Shown piece by piece: positions 55,813-64,000 of a stretch of DNA of 64,000 bases. Position numbers and translations under genes: made by a program. The stretch is taken from contig NZ_CP022203.1 in NCBI RefSeq assembly GCF_002305895.1, positions 4,690,501 through 4,754,500 on the forward strand, given 5' to 3'. The stretch comes from Corallococcus macrosporus DSM 14697 (GTDB lineage Bacteria; Myxococcota; Myxococcia; Myxococcales; Myxococcaceae). The notes beneath the pieces were generated by a model. The model ran no database searches. It was not told where the DNA came from and worked only from the letters and a program-made list of their open reading frames with translations. How positions within the stretch are numbered: the first letter of the stretch is position 1; each line of letters opens with the position of its first letter.

Positions 55813-57771
55813 ATGCGATTATTCCTGATGGGTTGCGTTCTTGGCGTGGGGCTCTCTGTCTCCGGCTGCCGGAAGGAGGACCCGCCCGATGCCGGCGCGA
55901 TCCGCGCGCGCGTCTCGTATGCGACGTTTCGCCCGGGCTGCCTCACGTTGACCGTCACGGACGTGGAGGACCCCAGCCGCACCGACACCGCCGAAATCCG
56001 GATGGAGCCCTCGGCCCGCAGCGACGTGCGGACGGTGGCCGTCCTGGGCCGGGCGGGCTGGAGCCGCGACCTGCGGCTCACCGCGACCGCCCACGAGCGC
56101 TCCTGCACCGGGCCCGTGGTGGCGCGGCACGAGATCACCACCCAGGTCCCCGCGGTGGGCACCCACGAGGTGGAGCTGGACCTGCGCGCCCTGGACCTGG
56201 ATGACGACGGCTATGTCTCCATGGACGGCGCCTTCCCGGGGTCGGACTGCAACGACGACGACGCGGCCATCCACCCCGCGGCGACCGAGCTGTGCGACGG
56301 CGTGGACAACAACTGCGCCAACGGCGAGGCGGACGCCCCCGGCGGCGCCGAGTACTACCCCGACGCGGACGGAGATGGCTACGGCGACTCGAACGCCCTG
56401 CCCAACCTCTCCTGCAATCCCCCCCAGGGCTACATCCGGGAGGGCGGCGACTGCGATGACCGCGACCCCGCCGTCCACCCCAACCAGGCTGAGTTCATCT
56501 GCGACGGGAAGGACGACAACTGCGACAACGTCATCGACAATGACCCGTTCGACGTGGGCGTGACGTGCCAGGCGGAGGGCAACTGCCCGGGTGTCAAGCA
56601 GTGCGCGGGCAACGCGCTGACCGCCTGCGTCAGCACCGAGGTGCCGCGGGAGTGGTTCCTGGACGAGGACGGTGACGGCCACGCGGGGACGTCCGTGGGC
56701 CTCTGGTGCGCCGAACCGCCGACGGGCGCCGTGGAGACGAACACGGACTGCGATGAGAGTTCGCGCTTCGTGTCGGGCTCGGCCACCGAGGTGTGCGACC
56801 GGCTGGACAACGACTGCGACGGCCTGGTGGACGAGGACGTGGCTGACTGCGACCCCGAGGACTGGTCGATGACGGACGCGACGCCCGCCACGCTTGTCTG
56901 GGAGACGGTGGCCGCCTACGCCGGCAACAAGGGCTGGCTCGGGGGACGTGACGGCCAGATCGCCCACGTCGACGGGGACACGATCTCCGTCGTGGCGACC
57001 TGCCCGGACCCGTGGCAGTCCTCCTGGGTGGCGAGCTCCGGCCGCGTGTTCATGGGCAGCGGCGCGGGCAAGTTCACCACCCGGCTTCCGACCGACTCCG
57101 GCGCCTGTGACGAAGTGGATGGCCTCGCGGATGCCAGCATCAACGGGATGGTGGGCTTCGAGAATGGCAACCGCGTGGCGCTGTATGCGGTGGACAGCGC
57201 GGGGCGGATCATCCTCTGGAACTACGAGGAGGGCGCTCCCACGCAGGAGGCCCCGCGGGAGCTCACCCAGCTTTACGACAACCTCAGGTCCATTGACGGC
57301 ACCAGCCCGTACACGCTGTTCGCGGCGGGCGCCGAGAACGTGGCCCCCGGCACCCAGCGCCCCGTGGTCTGGCGCGGCCCCACGCAGGAGGGCGGCACCT
57401 GGGAACGGGAGGTGCGGGGCGACGCAGGGGAGGAACGGTACTTCTATGGCATCCGGGTGCTCTCGCCGAGCCACGTCTACGTCGTGGGCGCCGCCGGGCT
57501 CTTCCTGGAGCGTTCGGGCACGACGTGGACCACGAAGCCCCCCATCATGCTTCCGACCGAGACCCCGGCGGACATCCGCGCGCTGGTGGCCTTCGGCAGC
57601 AAGGCCATCTACGCCGTGAGCAGCGGCACGAACAACATCCACTTCTTCGACGGCACGGCCTGGAGCCCCGCTTTCGAGCCGTCCAGTCGCATGAACGCGC
57701 TGAGTGGCACCGGCCCGGGGGACGTCTGGGTCGCGGGCGACAGCGGCGCGCTCGTGCGTTGGCGGCCCTGA
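55813..57771 (+). CDS. MopE-repeat lipoprotein with beta-propeller-like C-terminus
   Basis: 652 residues. Lipobox V-S-G-C (Cys19, GVGLSVSGCRKED). A beta-rich region of about 115 residues follows, then three MopE-type putative metal-binding repeats, each with D-C-(N/D)-D-x-D and a C-D-G-x-D-(N/D)-(N/D)-C core (SDCNDDDAAIHPAATELCDG, GGDCDDRDPAVHPNQAEFIC, NTDCDESSRFVSGSATEVCD). Residues about 360-652 form Trp/Gly-rich repeats like a beta-propeller. Likely surface exposed, with Ca2+ or Cu+ binding possible for MopE-like motifs but unproven. Its stop lies 14 bases before the ATPase gene of the MCE operon, so it may be the operon's first gene. Confidence 0.75.
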   Translation: MRLFLMGCVLGVGLSVSGCRKEDPPDAGAIRARVSYATFRPGCLTLTVTDVEDPSRTDTAEIRMEPSARSDVRTVAVLGRAGWSRDLRLTATAHERSCTGPVVARHEITTQVPAVGTHEVELDLRALDLDDDGYVSMDGAFPGSDCNDDDAAIHPAATELCDGVDNNCANGEADAPGGAEYYPDADGDGYGDSNALPNLSCNPPQGYIREGGDCDDRDPAVHPNQAEFICDGKDDNCDNVIDNDPFDVGVTCQAEGNCPGVKQCAGNALTACVSTEVPREWFLDEDGDGHAGTSVGLWCAEPPTGAVETNTDCDESSRFVSGSATEVCDRLDNDCDGLVDEDVADCDPEDWSMTDATPATLVWETVAAYAGNKGWLGGRDGQIAHVDGDTISVVATCPDPWQSSWVASSGRVFMGSGAGKFTTRLPTDSGACDEVDGLADASINGMVGFENGNRVALYAVDSAGRIILWNYEEGAPTQEAPRELTQLYDNLRSIDGTSPYTLFAAGAENVAPGTQRPVVWRGPTQEGGTWEREVRGDAGEERYFYGIRVLSPSHVYVVGAAGLFLERSGTTWTTKPPIMLPTETPADIRALVAFGSKAIYAVSSGTNNIHFFDGTAWSPAFEPSSRMNALSGTGPGDVWVAGDSGALVRWRP

Positions 57772-57785
57772 GGCGGACGGACACC

Positions 57786-58484
57786 ATGGACCTGCGCGCG
57801 GACGGCCTTTCGGTGCGGTACGGGGCGCGGCAGGTCCTGTCCGACGTGCGCTGCGCGCTGCCGCCCGGGACGCAAGCGCTGGTGCTGGGGCGCTCGGGCG
57901 CGGGGAAGACGACGTTCGTGAAGGCCCTGGCCGGGCTGGTGCGGCCCACGGAGGGCCGCGTCCTGTGGGATGCGCAGGACGCGGCGCTGCTGACGGCCGC
58001 GGAGCGCCGGGAGCGGCAGGCGTCGTTCGGGATGGTGTTCCAGACGGACGCCTTGTTCGACTCGATGACGGTGCTGGAGAACGTCATGGCGCCCCTCACC
58101 CGCCGCCACGTCCCGGAGGCCGAGGCCCGGAGCCGCGCCAGTGACGTGCTGCGCGCGGTGGGCCTGGCGGACGCGGCGGACACGCTGCCGGAGCGGCTGT
58201 CCGGCGGCATGAAGAAGCGGGCGGGCATCGCGCGGGCGCTGGCGGCGCGGCCGTCGGTGGTGCTCGCGGATGACCCCTTCGCGGGGCTGGACCCGGGCAC
58301 GGCCCGGCAGGTGGCCCGGGTGCTCCTGGACGTGTCGAAGGGCGGCACGCTGCTGGTGGTGGCGACAGAGGCGCCGATGGACCTGCCCCTGCCCCGCTGG
58401 CTGTACCTGCGCGGCGGGCGGCTGGTTCATGACGGCCCCCCAGCGCCCGAGCTCGAGGACGCTCCGGACGAGGTGCCGGCGTGA
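57786..58484 (+). CDS. MCE/Mla-type ABC transporter ATPase 1 (degenerate catalytic site)
   Basis: 232 residues, similar to MlaF. Walker A GRSGAGKTT and Q-loop VFQTDALFDSMTVLEN are normal, and the signature LSGGMKKRAGIARALA is intact. Walker B reads SVVLADDPFAGLD, with Asp where the catalytic Glu is expected, and the switch His is missing (LVVATEAPMD instead of V-S-H-D). So it offers a good signature motif but a poor catalytic site. It pairs with ATPase 2 (59994-60761), which has the opposite defect. First of five overlapping genes; stop overlaps the next start (GTGA). Confidence 0.88.
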   Translation: MDLRADGLSVRYGARQVLSDVRCALPPGTQALVLGRSGAGKTTFVKALAGLVRPTEGRVLWDAQDAALLTAAERRERQASFGMVFQTDALFDSMTVLENVMAPLTRRHVPEAEARSRASDVLRAVGLADAADTLPERLSGGMKKRAGIARALAARPSVVLADDPFAGLDPGTARQVARVLLDVSKGGTLLVVATEAPMDLPLPRWLYLRGGRLVHDGPPAPELEDAPDEVPA

Positions 58485-59254
58485 CGCTCCTGACACGGCT
58501 CGGACGCGCGGGGCTGGACGCCCTGCGTGGCGTCGGCGCGCTCGGGCTGGTCGTGGGCCGCACGGTGCTGGCGCTGCCGAAGCTGGAGCGCCGCGAGCTG
58601 GGCCGCGCCCTGGTGCAGTTCGGCTACGGCTCCCTGCCGCTCGCGCTGGCCACGGCGGCGCTGGCCGGCGTCATCGTGGTGCTCCAGTCGGGCATCTACG
58701 TCCAGCGCTTCGGCGCGCGGGCCTTCCTCGGCTGGGCGGCGGGCTACGGCGTGCTGTGGGAGTTCGGCCCGCTGCTGCTGGGCCTCATCATGTCGGCGCG
58801 CCTGGGCGCCCGGAACGCGGCGGAGCTGGCGTTGATGCAGGTGGGCGGGCAGATTGAAGGGCTGCGCGGCATCGGGCTGGACCCCTTCGCCATCCTCGTC
58901 GCGCCCCGCGTGGTGGCCATGGAGGTCAGCATGCTGGCGCTCAGCAGCGTCACCTTCGCGGTGGCCATCCTCTTCGAGTCCGTGGCCGCCCTGCTCGCCC
59001 TGAACCTGCCGGTGCGCGTCTTCTTCGGCACCTTCGCGCAGCTGCTCGGCCCGCTCGACGTCCTGGGCGGCGTGGTGAAGACGGGCATCTTCGGGCTGGC
59101 CATCGCCCTGCTGTCCACCACGGTGGGCCTGTCCGCCCGGGGCGGCGCGCACGCCGTGGGCCAGGCGGCGGCCAGCGCGGTGGTGCGGGGCTGCGCGGCC
59201 ATCTTCGTCCTCGACTTCGTGCTCACGTCGCTGCTCGCGGGGTGGATGGGATGA
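58481..59254 (+). CDS. MlaE-like lipid-transport permease 1
   Basis: 257 residues, about five helices. The MlaE family core is clear: WEFGPLLLGLIMSARLGARN, then AELALMQVGGQIEGLRGIGL and DPFAILVAPRVVAMEV. It forms half of the membrane channel of a lipid ABC transporter in the inner membrane. GTG start at 58481 overlaps the ATPase 1 stop; the stop overlaps permease 2. Differs from permease 2 throughout, so the pair is likely a heterodimer. Confidence 0.9.
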   Translation: MTLLTRLGRAGLDALRGVGALGLVVGRTVLALPKLERRELGRALVQFGYGSLPLALATAALAGVIVVLQSGIYVQRFGARAFLGWAAGYGVLWEFGPLLLGLIMSARLGARNAAELALMQVGGQIEGLRGIGLDPFAILVAPRVVAMEVSMLALSSVTFAVAILFESVAALLALNLPVRVFFGTFAQLLGPLDVLGGVVKTGIFGLAIALLSTTVGLSARGGAHAVGQAAASAVVRGCAAIFVLDFVLTSLLAGWMG

Positions 59255-59997
59255 GCGGCGTGCGGACGTTCCTCGGGGCGCCCGCGGTGATGCTGGCGCG
59301 CACGGTGCGGGCCTCCACGCGGGACGGCGTGCCCTGGCGCGAGTCGCTGGCGCAGCTCCACGAGCTGGGCGGGCGCAGCGTCTGGCTGGTGATGTCCGGC
59401 ATGGCCTTCTTCGGCGCGGTGCTCGTCACCATCGCCAACAGCCAGGCGCGGCGCTTCGTGGGCAACGTGGCGGTGCTGGGGCCCGCCTACTTCGAGCTGC
59501 TCATCCGCGAGCTGGGGCCCGCGGTGTCCGCGCTGCTCACGGCGTCCCGCGCGGGCGCGGCCCACGCGGCCGAGCTGTCCACCATGAGCGTCAACGAGCA
59601 GGTGGAGGCCCTGGAGATGTCGGCGGGAGACCCCTACGCCGACCTGGTGGCGCCCCGGGTCATCGCCGGCGTCCTGGGCGTCCCGCTGCTGTGCACCCTG
59701 GGCACCGTCGCGGCCACGCTGTCCGCGGCGGCGGTGGCGCAGCTCGCCTTCGGTGTGGACGGGCGCGCCTTCATGGATCCGCGCTACGTGGACGGGTGGG
59801 ACTTGCTCGCCGCGTTCCTGAAGGCCGCGGGCTGCGGGCTCTACATCCCGTTGGCGGCGGCCGTGGCGGGCCTCAAGGCGCGCGGCGGCGCCGAGGCCGT
59901 GGGCGAGGCCACCACCGACGGCGTGGTTGCGGCGAGCCTGGGGTGCCTGCTCATCGACCTCGCCGTGTCGCTGGCCTTCCAGCTCCTGCGCCTGTGA
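59251..59997 (+). CDS. MlaE-like lipid-transport permease 2
   Basis: 248 residues. MlaE core: IRELGPAVSALLTASRAGAA, AELSTMSVNEQVEALEMSAG and DPYADLVAPRVIAGVLGVP. The N-terminus SGVRTFLGAPAVMLARTVR and a periplasmic segment VNEQVEALEM... match the family. ATG 59251 overlaps permease 1 (ATGA), and the stop overlaps ATPase 2. Two different permeases in one operon is uncommon, since E. coli MlaE is a homodimer. Confidence 0.9.
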   Translation: MSGVRTFLGAPAVMLARTVRASTRDGVPWRESLAQLHELGGRSVWLVMSGMAFFGAVLVTIANSQARRFVGNVAVLGPAYFELLIRELGPAVSALLTASRAGAAHAAELSTMSVNEQVEALEMSAGDPYADLVAPRVIAGVLGVPLLCTLGTVAATLSAAAVAQLAFGVDGRAFMDPRYVDGWDLLAAFLKAAGCGLYIPLAAAVAGLKARGGAEAVGEATTDGVVAASLGCLLIDLAVSLAFQLLRL

Positions 59998-60761
59998 GCG
60001 AGCCTTCGCGCATGACGCCCCTCCCCGACGACGAGGCGCTGCGGTTCCGGGACGTCCACGTCGCGTTCGACGAGGGCCGCCGGCCCGTGCTCGCGGGGCT
60101 CACGGCGGACGTGTCCACGAAGGAGCTGACGTTCATCGCGGGCGCCAGCGGCACCGGGAAGAGCGTGCTGTGCCGGCTGGCGGTGGGGCTGCTGCGCCCG
60201 GACGCGGGCGAGGTGGCGCTCTGGGGCGAGCGCGTGGACTCCCGGCCCGAGCGCGAGCTGGTGCCGCTGCGCCGGCGGGCCCCCTACCTGGTGCAGGGCC
60301 CGGCGCTGCTGGACTGGCGCACGCTCCGGCAGAACGTGTGGCTGGCGGACCCGGCGGCGTCCGCGGATGACGTGGACGCCGCGCTGGCCCAGGTGGGGCT
60401 GCTGGATTGGGCGGACCGGCTGCCTCCGGAGCTGGGGCCCGGGGCGAAGAAGCGGACGGCCATCGCGCGGGCGCTGGTGCTCAAGCCGCGCTATCTGCTC
60501 TTCGACGAGCCGACGACGGGCCTGGACCGGAAGGCGGCGGGACAGGTGGAGGAGGTGCTCGCGTCGCTGAAGGCGCGGGGCCTGGGGGGCATGGTGGTGT
60601 CCCACGACTACCGGCAGTTGAAGGCGCTGGCGGACCGGGTCCTGGTGGTGGCGAACAAGCAATGTGCTTACCTGGGGACGCCGAAGGGCTTCCTGGAGTC
60701 CACCGCGCCCGAGCTGCGGGTGCTGACGGCGCCGTTCATGGAGGGCGCGACGGATGGATGA
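59994..60761 (+). CDS. MCE/Mla-type ABC transporter ATPase 2 (degenerate signature motif)
   Basis: 255 residues from GTG 59994 (overlapping the permease stop); ATG 60012 is an alternative. Walker A GASGTGKSVL, Q-loop YLVQGPALLDWRTLRQN, Walker B YLLFDEPTTGLDRK with catalytic Glu, and switch His in GMVVSHDYRQL are all intact. The signature is changed: ELGPGAKKRTAIARALV in place of LSGGQ. Together with ATPase 1 it would give one complete composite ATP site (its own Walker motifs with the partner's LSGG) and one degenerate site. Confidence 0.88.
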   Translation: MSEPSRMTPLPDDEALRFRDVHVAFDEGRRPVLAGLTADVSTKELTFIAGASGTGKSVLCRLAVGLLRPDAGEVALWGERVDSRPERELVPLRRRAPYLVQGPALLDWRTLRQNVWLADPAASADDVDAALAQVGLLDWADRLPPELGPGAKKRTAIARALVLKPRYLLFDEPTTGLDRKAAGQVEEVLASLKARGLGGMVVSHDYRQLKALADRVLVVANKQCAYLGTPKGFLESTAPELRVLTAPFMEGATDG

Positions 60762-61764
60762 GCGACGGCTGGAGCTGAAGGTGGGCGCCCTGGTGCTGGC
60801 CGCCATCGTGGGCGTGCTGTTGCTGCTGTGGCTGATGGGCGAGCTGAAGCTGGGCTCGGAGACGGGGCTGGCGGTGGACTTCGGCCACACGGGCAACGTG
60901 GTTGAGGGCGCGCCCGTGAAGCTGGGCGGCGTGCAGGTGGGGCGCGTGCAGGACATCCAGCTCCAACCGGAGCGGCGGGACGCGCAAGGGCGCCCCCTGC
61001 CCGTGCGGATGGAGCTCGCGGTGGCGCCGGAGGCCGTGGGCGCGCTGCGCGAGGACGCGCGCGTGACGGTGGCCACGGTGGGCATCCTGGGCGAGCCCTA
61101 CCTGGAGCTGAACCCGGGCTCGGCGCCGGAGCGGCTGCCCGCGGGCACCGTCGTGCGGGGGACGGACGCGCCCCGGTTGGATGTGCTGGCCGAGCAGCTC
61201 ACCCGCTTCGTGGACCTGCTGTCGCAGATGCTGGAGGAGGACCCGGAGGCGATTCGAGGCCTCGCGGCGAACGTGTCCCGCCTGGCGCGGACGCTGGACC
61301 AGATGCTGACGGAGAACCGGGGCGACGTGAAGGTGTTGGCGACCGAACTGGCCGCCGCCTCCAAGGACCTGCGCCAGCTCGCGGGCCTGGCGCGCGAGGC
61401 CTTCCAGCCCGGAGGCAAGGGCGCGCGGATGCTGGACGACGCGGCGGCGGTGGCCTCCGTGGTGCGCCGGGACTTGCCGGGCCTGACGAAGTCCGCCGGG
61501 ACGACGTTGGACGGGCTCGCCGCGGTGACGGGCCCGCTGGGGCCGGAGGACGGCGCGCGGGTGAAGCTCGCCCTGGAGCGCCTCACGGCGGCCTCGGGGC
61601 AGTTGGAGAGCATCGCGGCGCGCGCGGACCGGGTGCTGGCGAAGCTGGAGGCCGGCGAGGGCACCGCGGGCGCGGTGCTCCAGGACGGCACGCTCTACGA
61701 GGAGCTGCGCGAGCTGGTGACGGACCTCCGCAAGCACCCGTGGAAGGTGCTCTGGAAGGACTGA
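60754..61764 (+). CDS. MCE-domain (MlaD-like) lipid-binding protein
   Basis: 336 residues. N-terminal membrane anchor (VGALVLAAIVGVLLLLWLMG), an MCE domain at about 38-125 (LAVDFGHTGNVVEGAPVKLG; VQVGRVQDIQLQPE; VTVATVGILGEPYLELNPGS) and a long helical tail (about 140-336) likely to form a periplasmic tunnel with other subunits. It would bind phospholipid between membranes. Overlaps ATPase 2 by eight bases. No MlaB-type STAS or MlaC periplasmic gene follows; the operon ends here. Confidence 0.9.
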   Translation: MDERRLELKVGALVLAAIVGVLLLLWLMGELKLGSETGLAVDFGHTGNVVEGAPVKLGGVQVGRVQDIQLQPERRDAQGRPLPVRMELAVAPEAVGALREDARVTVATVGILGEPYLELNPGSAPERLPAGTVVRGTDAPRLDVLAEQLTRFVDLLSQMLEEDPEAIRGLAANVSRLARTLDQMLTENRGDVKVLATELAAASKDLRQLAGLAREAFQPGGKGARMLDDAAAVASVVRRDLPGLTKSAGTTLDGLAAVTGPLGPEDGARVKLALERLTAASGQLESIAARADRVLAKLEAGEGTAGAVLQDGTLYEELRELVTDLRKHPWKVLWKD

Positions 61765-61824
61765 ATCTGCATTCTTCTGTGCATGCTGCACCGAACGCAT
61801 CAAGCTAGAGCCAGGAATCCAACC

Positions 61825-63744
61825 ATGTTTACCGAGATCGAATTTCCAGAGGACCTGACAAACAAAATCGGACTCAAGCCCTGGAGATTGAAAAATCTCA
61901 AATCAACAGTAGTCCTCGCCGGCCCCAATGGCGCCGGCAAGTCGCGCTACCTAAAGCTCATAGAACCAATCATAGAACGCTCCAGACTTGCCAAAGAAGG
62001 ACTCGAGAAACTACACAAGCACGCCGCAATCAGTAGCCAAGTCACAGGGCAAGACATTGAAGCCATAAAAAACTCCCCCGACTGGATCAAGGCAGCCCGC
62101 AAACACTCAAAGGACATCAATTTAATACATCCAGCCGACGCCCCAGACCCTTCCCCAGTCATTCTGCTGCGATACCCAACCCCCAAGGAGTTCGACTTCA
62201 AACATGAAAGTCAATTCAAATCACTCCTCCATAGACTTGAAAAAGGCCAATGGAACCCCATGAACAAAACACCTGCAGAGATAAACTCTCTCGCAGCATC
62301 CAACACGCAAGGTGGATTTTACACTGCCCAGGAAAGCGCCCCCGCCTACTTATACACCGTAGCACGAGCTATTCACGAGGCCGAACACCCTCGCGCCAAA
62401 AGCGCCCCTGGTGCACAGAAGCGACTCGCAGATGCCGAACTGTTCAACAGAGTTCTGCATGCCCTGCTTGGCGCTGAAATCGAATCAATTCCAGACGACG
62501 AACTCCAAGCAATACCAACCTTTCGCGGCCGCCCGCTCGACGTGCGCGAGCTATCAGCTGGCGAGCAGGTACTGATGTTTTGGGCCATCATCATCCACAG
62601 ACAACGAGACTGGCTCCAAAACGCACAAATCCTGATCGACGAACCGGAGAACCACCTACACCCCGATGTATGCATCCGCGCAATCAACGCCCTACGTGAA
62701 GAAGCACTTGGCCACGGCTCCCGGATCTGGCTCGCCACCCACTCGCTCCCACTGATTGCCCATGCAGGAATCGAATCCGTCCACATTGTCGACAACGGAG
62801 CAATAGAATCCTCAAGCGGCAAGATAAATCAAATGGTCGATCGGCTTCTTGGCGGCAACGATGGCCGAATCAAGCTACAGCGACTCCTAGCAGACGCCGA
62901 CACAATGGCTATCGACAGCTTCGCAGCCCAATGCCTGCTGCCCCCGGAAGCCATAAGCGCACGAGACGGAGACCCTCAGCAGCACCAGATGTGGCAAGCA
63001 GCCCAGCGGTTCGCGAGCGAAGATGGCCATATCCGCATTCTCGATTATGCAGCCGGACGTGGGCGACTTGCAGCAGCCCTCAGCGAACGCAATTGCGGCA
63101 CACATGCCTTCACTTACTACGCATACCAATCACCCGCCTACAGCAGCAGTGACGACGAAAAAGAATGCGCCAACCACATCCAACAACTGAACCAACCTGG
63201 CGATCCGAACGCTTACATTGTCAAGTCACTCAGCGGCCTAAACATCGCCGGCACGAATTCAATGAACGTCGTCCTCATGTGCAATGTGCTCCATGAGATT
63301 CCGACCCGGGATTGGATTCGCGTCTTCAAGAGCATTCATGATGTACTGACCCCTAACGGCAGAGTCGTCATCCTGGAGGATCAGTTGCCCTCTGTGGGAG
63401 AACTCCCTCATGACAACGGATACGTGATTTTGCATGGCGCAGCGCTGATGGAGTTGTTTGGCTCTCCGGATGCAGTTGAAGTTCTGCCGTCTGAACGCGA
63501 CGGCCGACTCACTGCGTTTTGCATTCACCGCCCCTCTCTTGTGAACGTAACCCCCCACACAGTCACCCGGGCACTCAAGAAGGTCCGCGACCACGCGCAG
63601 GAACAGCTCCGCCTGATCCGAACGCAGCACCTAGCATCACGAACATTCCAGGAAGGGCGACGCCACGCACATTTCGCGATGCTCTACGCGAACGCCGATC
63701 TGGCCCTCGAAGAGTACCCTCCAGACGCGAACAGCACTCGCTGA
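61825..63744 (+). CDS. Fusion of ABC/OLD-like ATPase and SAM-methyltransferase-like domain; candidate defence protein
   Basis: 639 residues. ATPase half: Walker A GPNGAGKS at 33-40, signature ELSAGEQVLMF (Leu243-Gln248), Walker B with Asp272-Glu273 (ILIDEPENHLHP), switch His306 (ATHSLPLI). Methyltransferase half (about 395-590): SAM motif I ILDYAAGRGRLAAAL around Asp407, motif IV NVVLMCNVLHEI near 470 and VLTPNGRVVILEDQLP. AGGA lies eight bases before ATG 61825. Codon use is much richer in A/T than its neighbours, so recent transfer is likely. No Toprim or nuclease domain was seen. Role unknown; anti-phage or toxin functions are inference. Confidence 0.75.
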   Translation: MFTEIEFPEDLTNKIGLKPWRLKNLKSTVVLAGPNGAGKSRYLKLIEPIIERSRLAKEGLEKLHKHAAISSQVTGQDIEAIKNSPDWIKAARKHSKDINLIHPADAPDPSPVILLRYPTPKEFDFKHESQFKSLLHRLEKGQWNPMNKTPAEINSLAASNTQGGFYTAQESAPAYLYTVARAIHEAEHPRAKSAPGAQKRLADAELFNRVLHALLGAEIESIPDDELQAIPTFRGRPLDVRELSAGEQVLMFWAIIIHRQRDWLQNAQILIDEPENHLHPDVCIRAINALREEALGHGSRIWLATHSLPLIAHAGIESVHIVDNGAIESSSGKINQMVDRLLGGNDGRIKLQRLLADADTMAIDSFAAQCLLPPEAISARDGDPQQHQMWQAAQRFASEDGHIRILDYAAGRGRLAAALSERNCGTHAFTYYAYQSPAYSSSDDEKECANHIQQLNQPGDPNAYIVKSLSGLNIAGTNSMNVVLMCNVLHEIPTRDWIRVFKSIHDVLTPNGRVVILEDQLPSVGELPHDNGYVILHGAALMELFGSPDAVEVLPSERDGRLTAFCIHRPSLVNVTPHTVTRALKKVRDHAQEQLRLIRTQHLASRTFQEGRRHAHFAMLYANADLALEEYPPDANSTR

Positions 63745-63877
63745 GAGAACGTCATGGCCCTACCGCCGCCGAAGTCCTCTTGGTGTCGGGCCGACGAAGA
63801 CGCTCGTCTGTGGCCCGAGCCAACCTCCTGATTCTACTCTCCGTCAGGGTCGAATGCCGCCAACTGTTCAGGTCGTG

Positions 63878-63898
63878 GCCCCCCACCATTCTGGGGGC
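63878..63898 (+). terminator. Short GC hairpin after the ATPase-methyltransferase gene
   Basis: GCCCCC (63878-63883) pairs with GGGGGC (63893-63898) over a nine-base loop, 134 bases past the stop. No T run, so only terminator-like. Confidence 0.35.
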
Positions 63899-63933
63899 GC
63901 ACCCGGCCGGTGCAGGTGGTACAAGGCCCGGCC

Positions 63934-64000
63934 GTGAAAGCCCCCCAGCCCCCCGCCCCCGTCGAGGCCACCTTTGATTCCCTGGGCTTGAAGCCCGCGC
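63934..64000 (+). CDS. DEAD-box RNA helicase, N-terminal fragment
   Basis: The frame at the window edge reads KAPQPPAPVEATFDSLGLKP. The T-F-D-S-L-G-L-K-P segment matches the aromatic-Q-motif entry of bacterial DEAD-box helicases (T-F-x-x-L-x-L-x-P). GTG 63934 has AAGG seven bases upstream; GTG 63916 and 63910 are alternatives. The gene runs off the window. Confidence 0.5.
   Translation, partial: MKAPQPPAPVEATFDSLGLKPA

Overview
The window looks like chromosomal DNA of a predatory myxobacterium (Myxococcota, close to Myxococcus, Corallococcus or Pyxidicoccus). The support is a very high GC content with G/C at third codon positions, many lipoproteins, hybrid histidine kinases, MopE-type repeats, and a chaperone-usher spore-coat cluster with the layout of the M. 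xanthus Mcu system. No rRNA, tRNA, insertion sequence or CRISPR array was found. The long opposite-strand ORFs are GC-rich shadows of real genes.

Region by region. 1-8176: the 3' end of an NrfD-like membrane subunit, a GAF-type sensor histidine kinase, and a complete seven-gene Mrp cation/proton antiporter operon (mrpABCDEFG) with a long dyad in its leader. 8177-12353: a nearly empty stretch with palindromes, a dicarboxylate/amino-acid symporter, a 2-oxoglutarate/Fe(II) oxygenase, then an AT-richer stretch with twin hairpins and direct repeats. 12354-19876: a PAS hybrid kinase with two receivers, an MFS transporter and a single-chain pyruvate carboxylase. 19893-24017 (minus): the Mcu-like cluster, whose first gene carries an apparent frameshift. 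24474-33218: a cell-wall amidase, DUF3592- and DUF3616-type proteins, small lipoproteins, two acetyltransferases, a DUF998 membrane protein and a lipoprotein amidohydrolase preceded by spaced palindromes. 33652-42542: MutS, NhaA, a transglutaminase-fold protein, a UbiB/AarF kinase, a DUF2267-type protein and a lipoprotein hydrolase.

42982-49746: a repeat-rich surface lipoprotein, a zinc alcohol dehydrogenase, then a possible natural-product locus: a 48-residue peptide gene too short for routine ORF calling, an intrinsic terminator, a stand-alone asparagine-synthetase-like amide synthetase without a glutaminase cysteine, and an FAD monooxygenase. 49903-55612 (minus): a tripartite RND efflux operon (TolC, membrane fusion protein, RND pump). 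55813-61764: a MopE-like lipoprotein followed by a five-gene MCE/Mla-like lipid-transport operon with two different ATPases and two different permeases. The two ATPases have complementary motif defects, as in asymmetric heterodimeric ABC transporters. 61825-63744: a compositionally foreign gene fusing an OLD/SMC-like ATPase to a methyltransferase-like domain, a candidate defence gene. The window ends in the first codons of a probable DEAD-box RNA helicase.

The strongest leads are the short-peptide/amide-synthetase locus, the ATPase-methyltransferase fusion, and the asymmetric MCE transporter. Several non-coding palindrome arrays are also unexplained.
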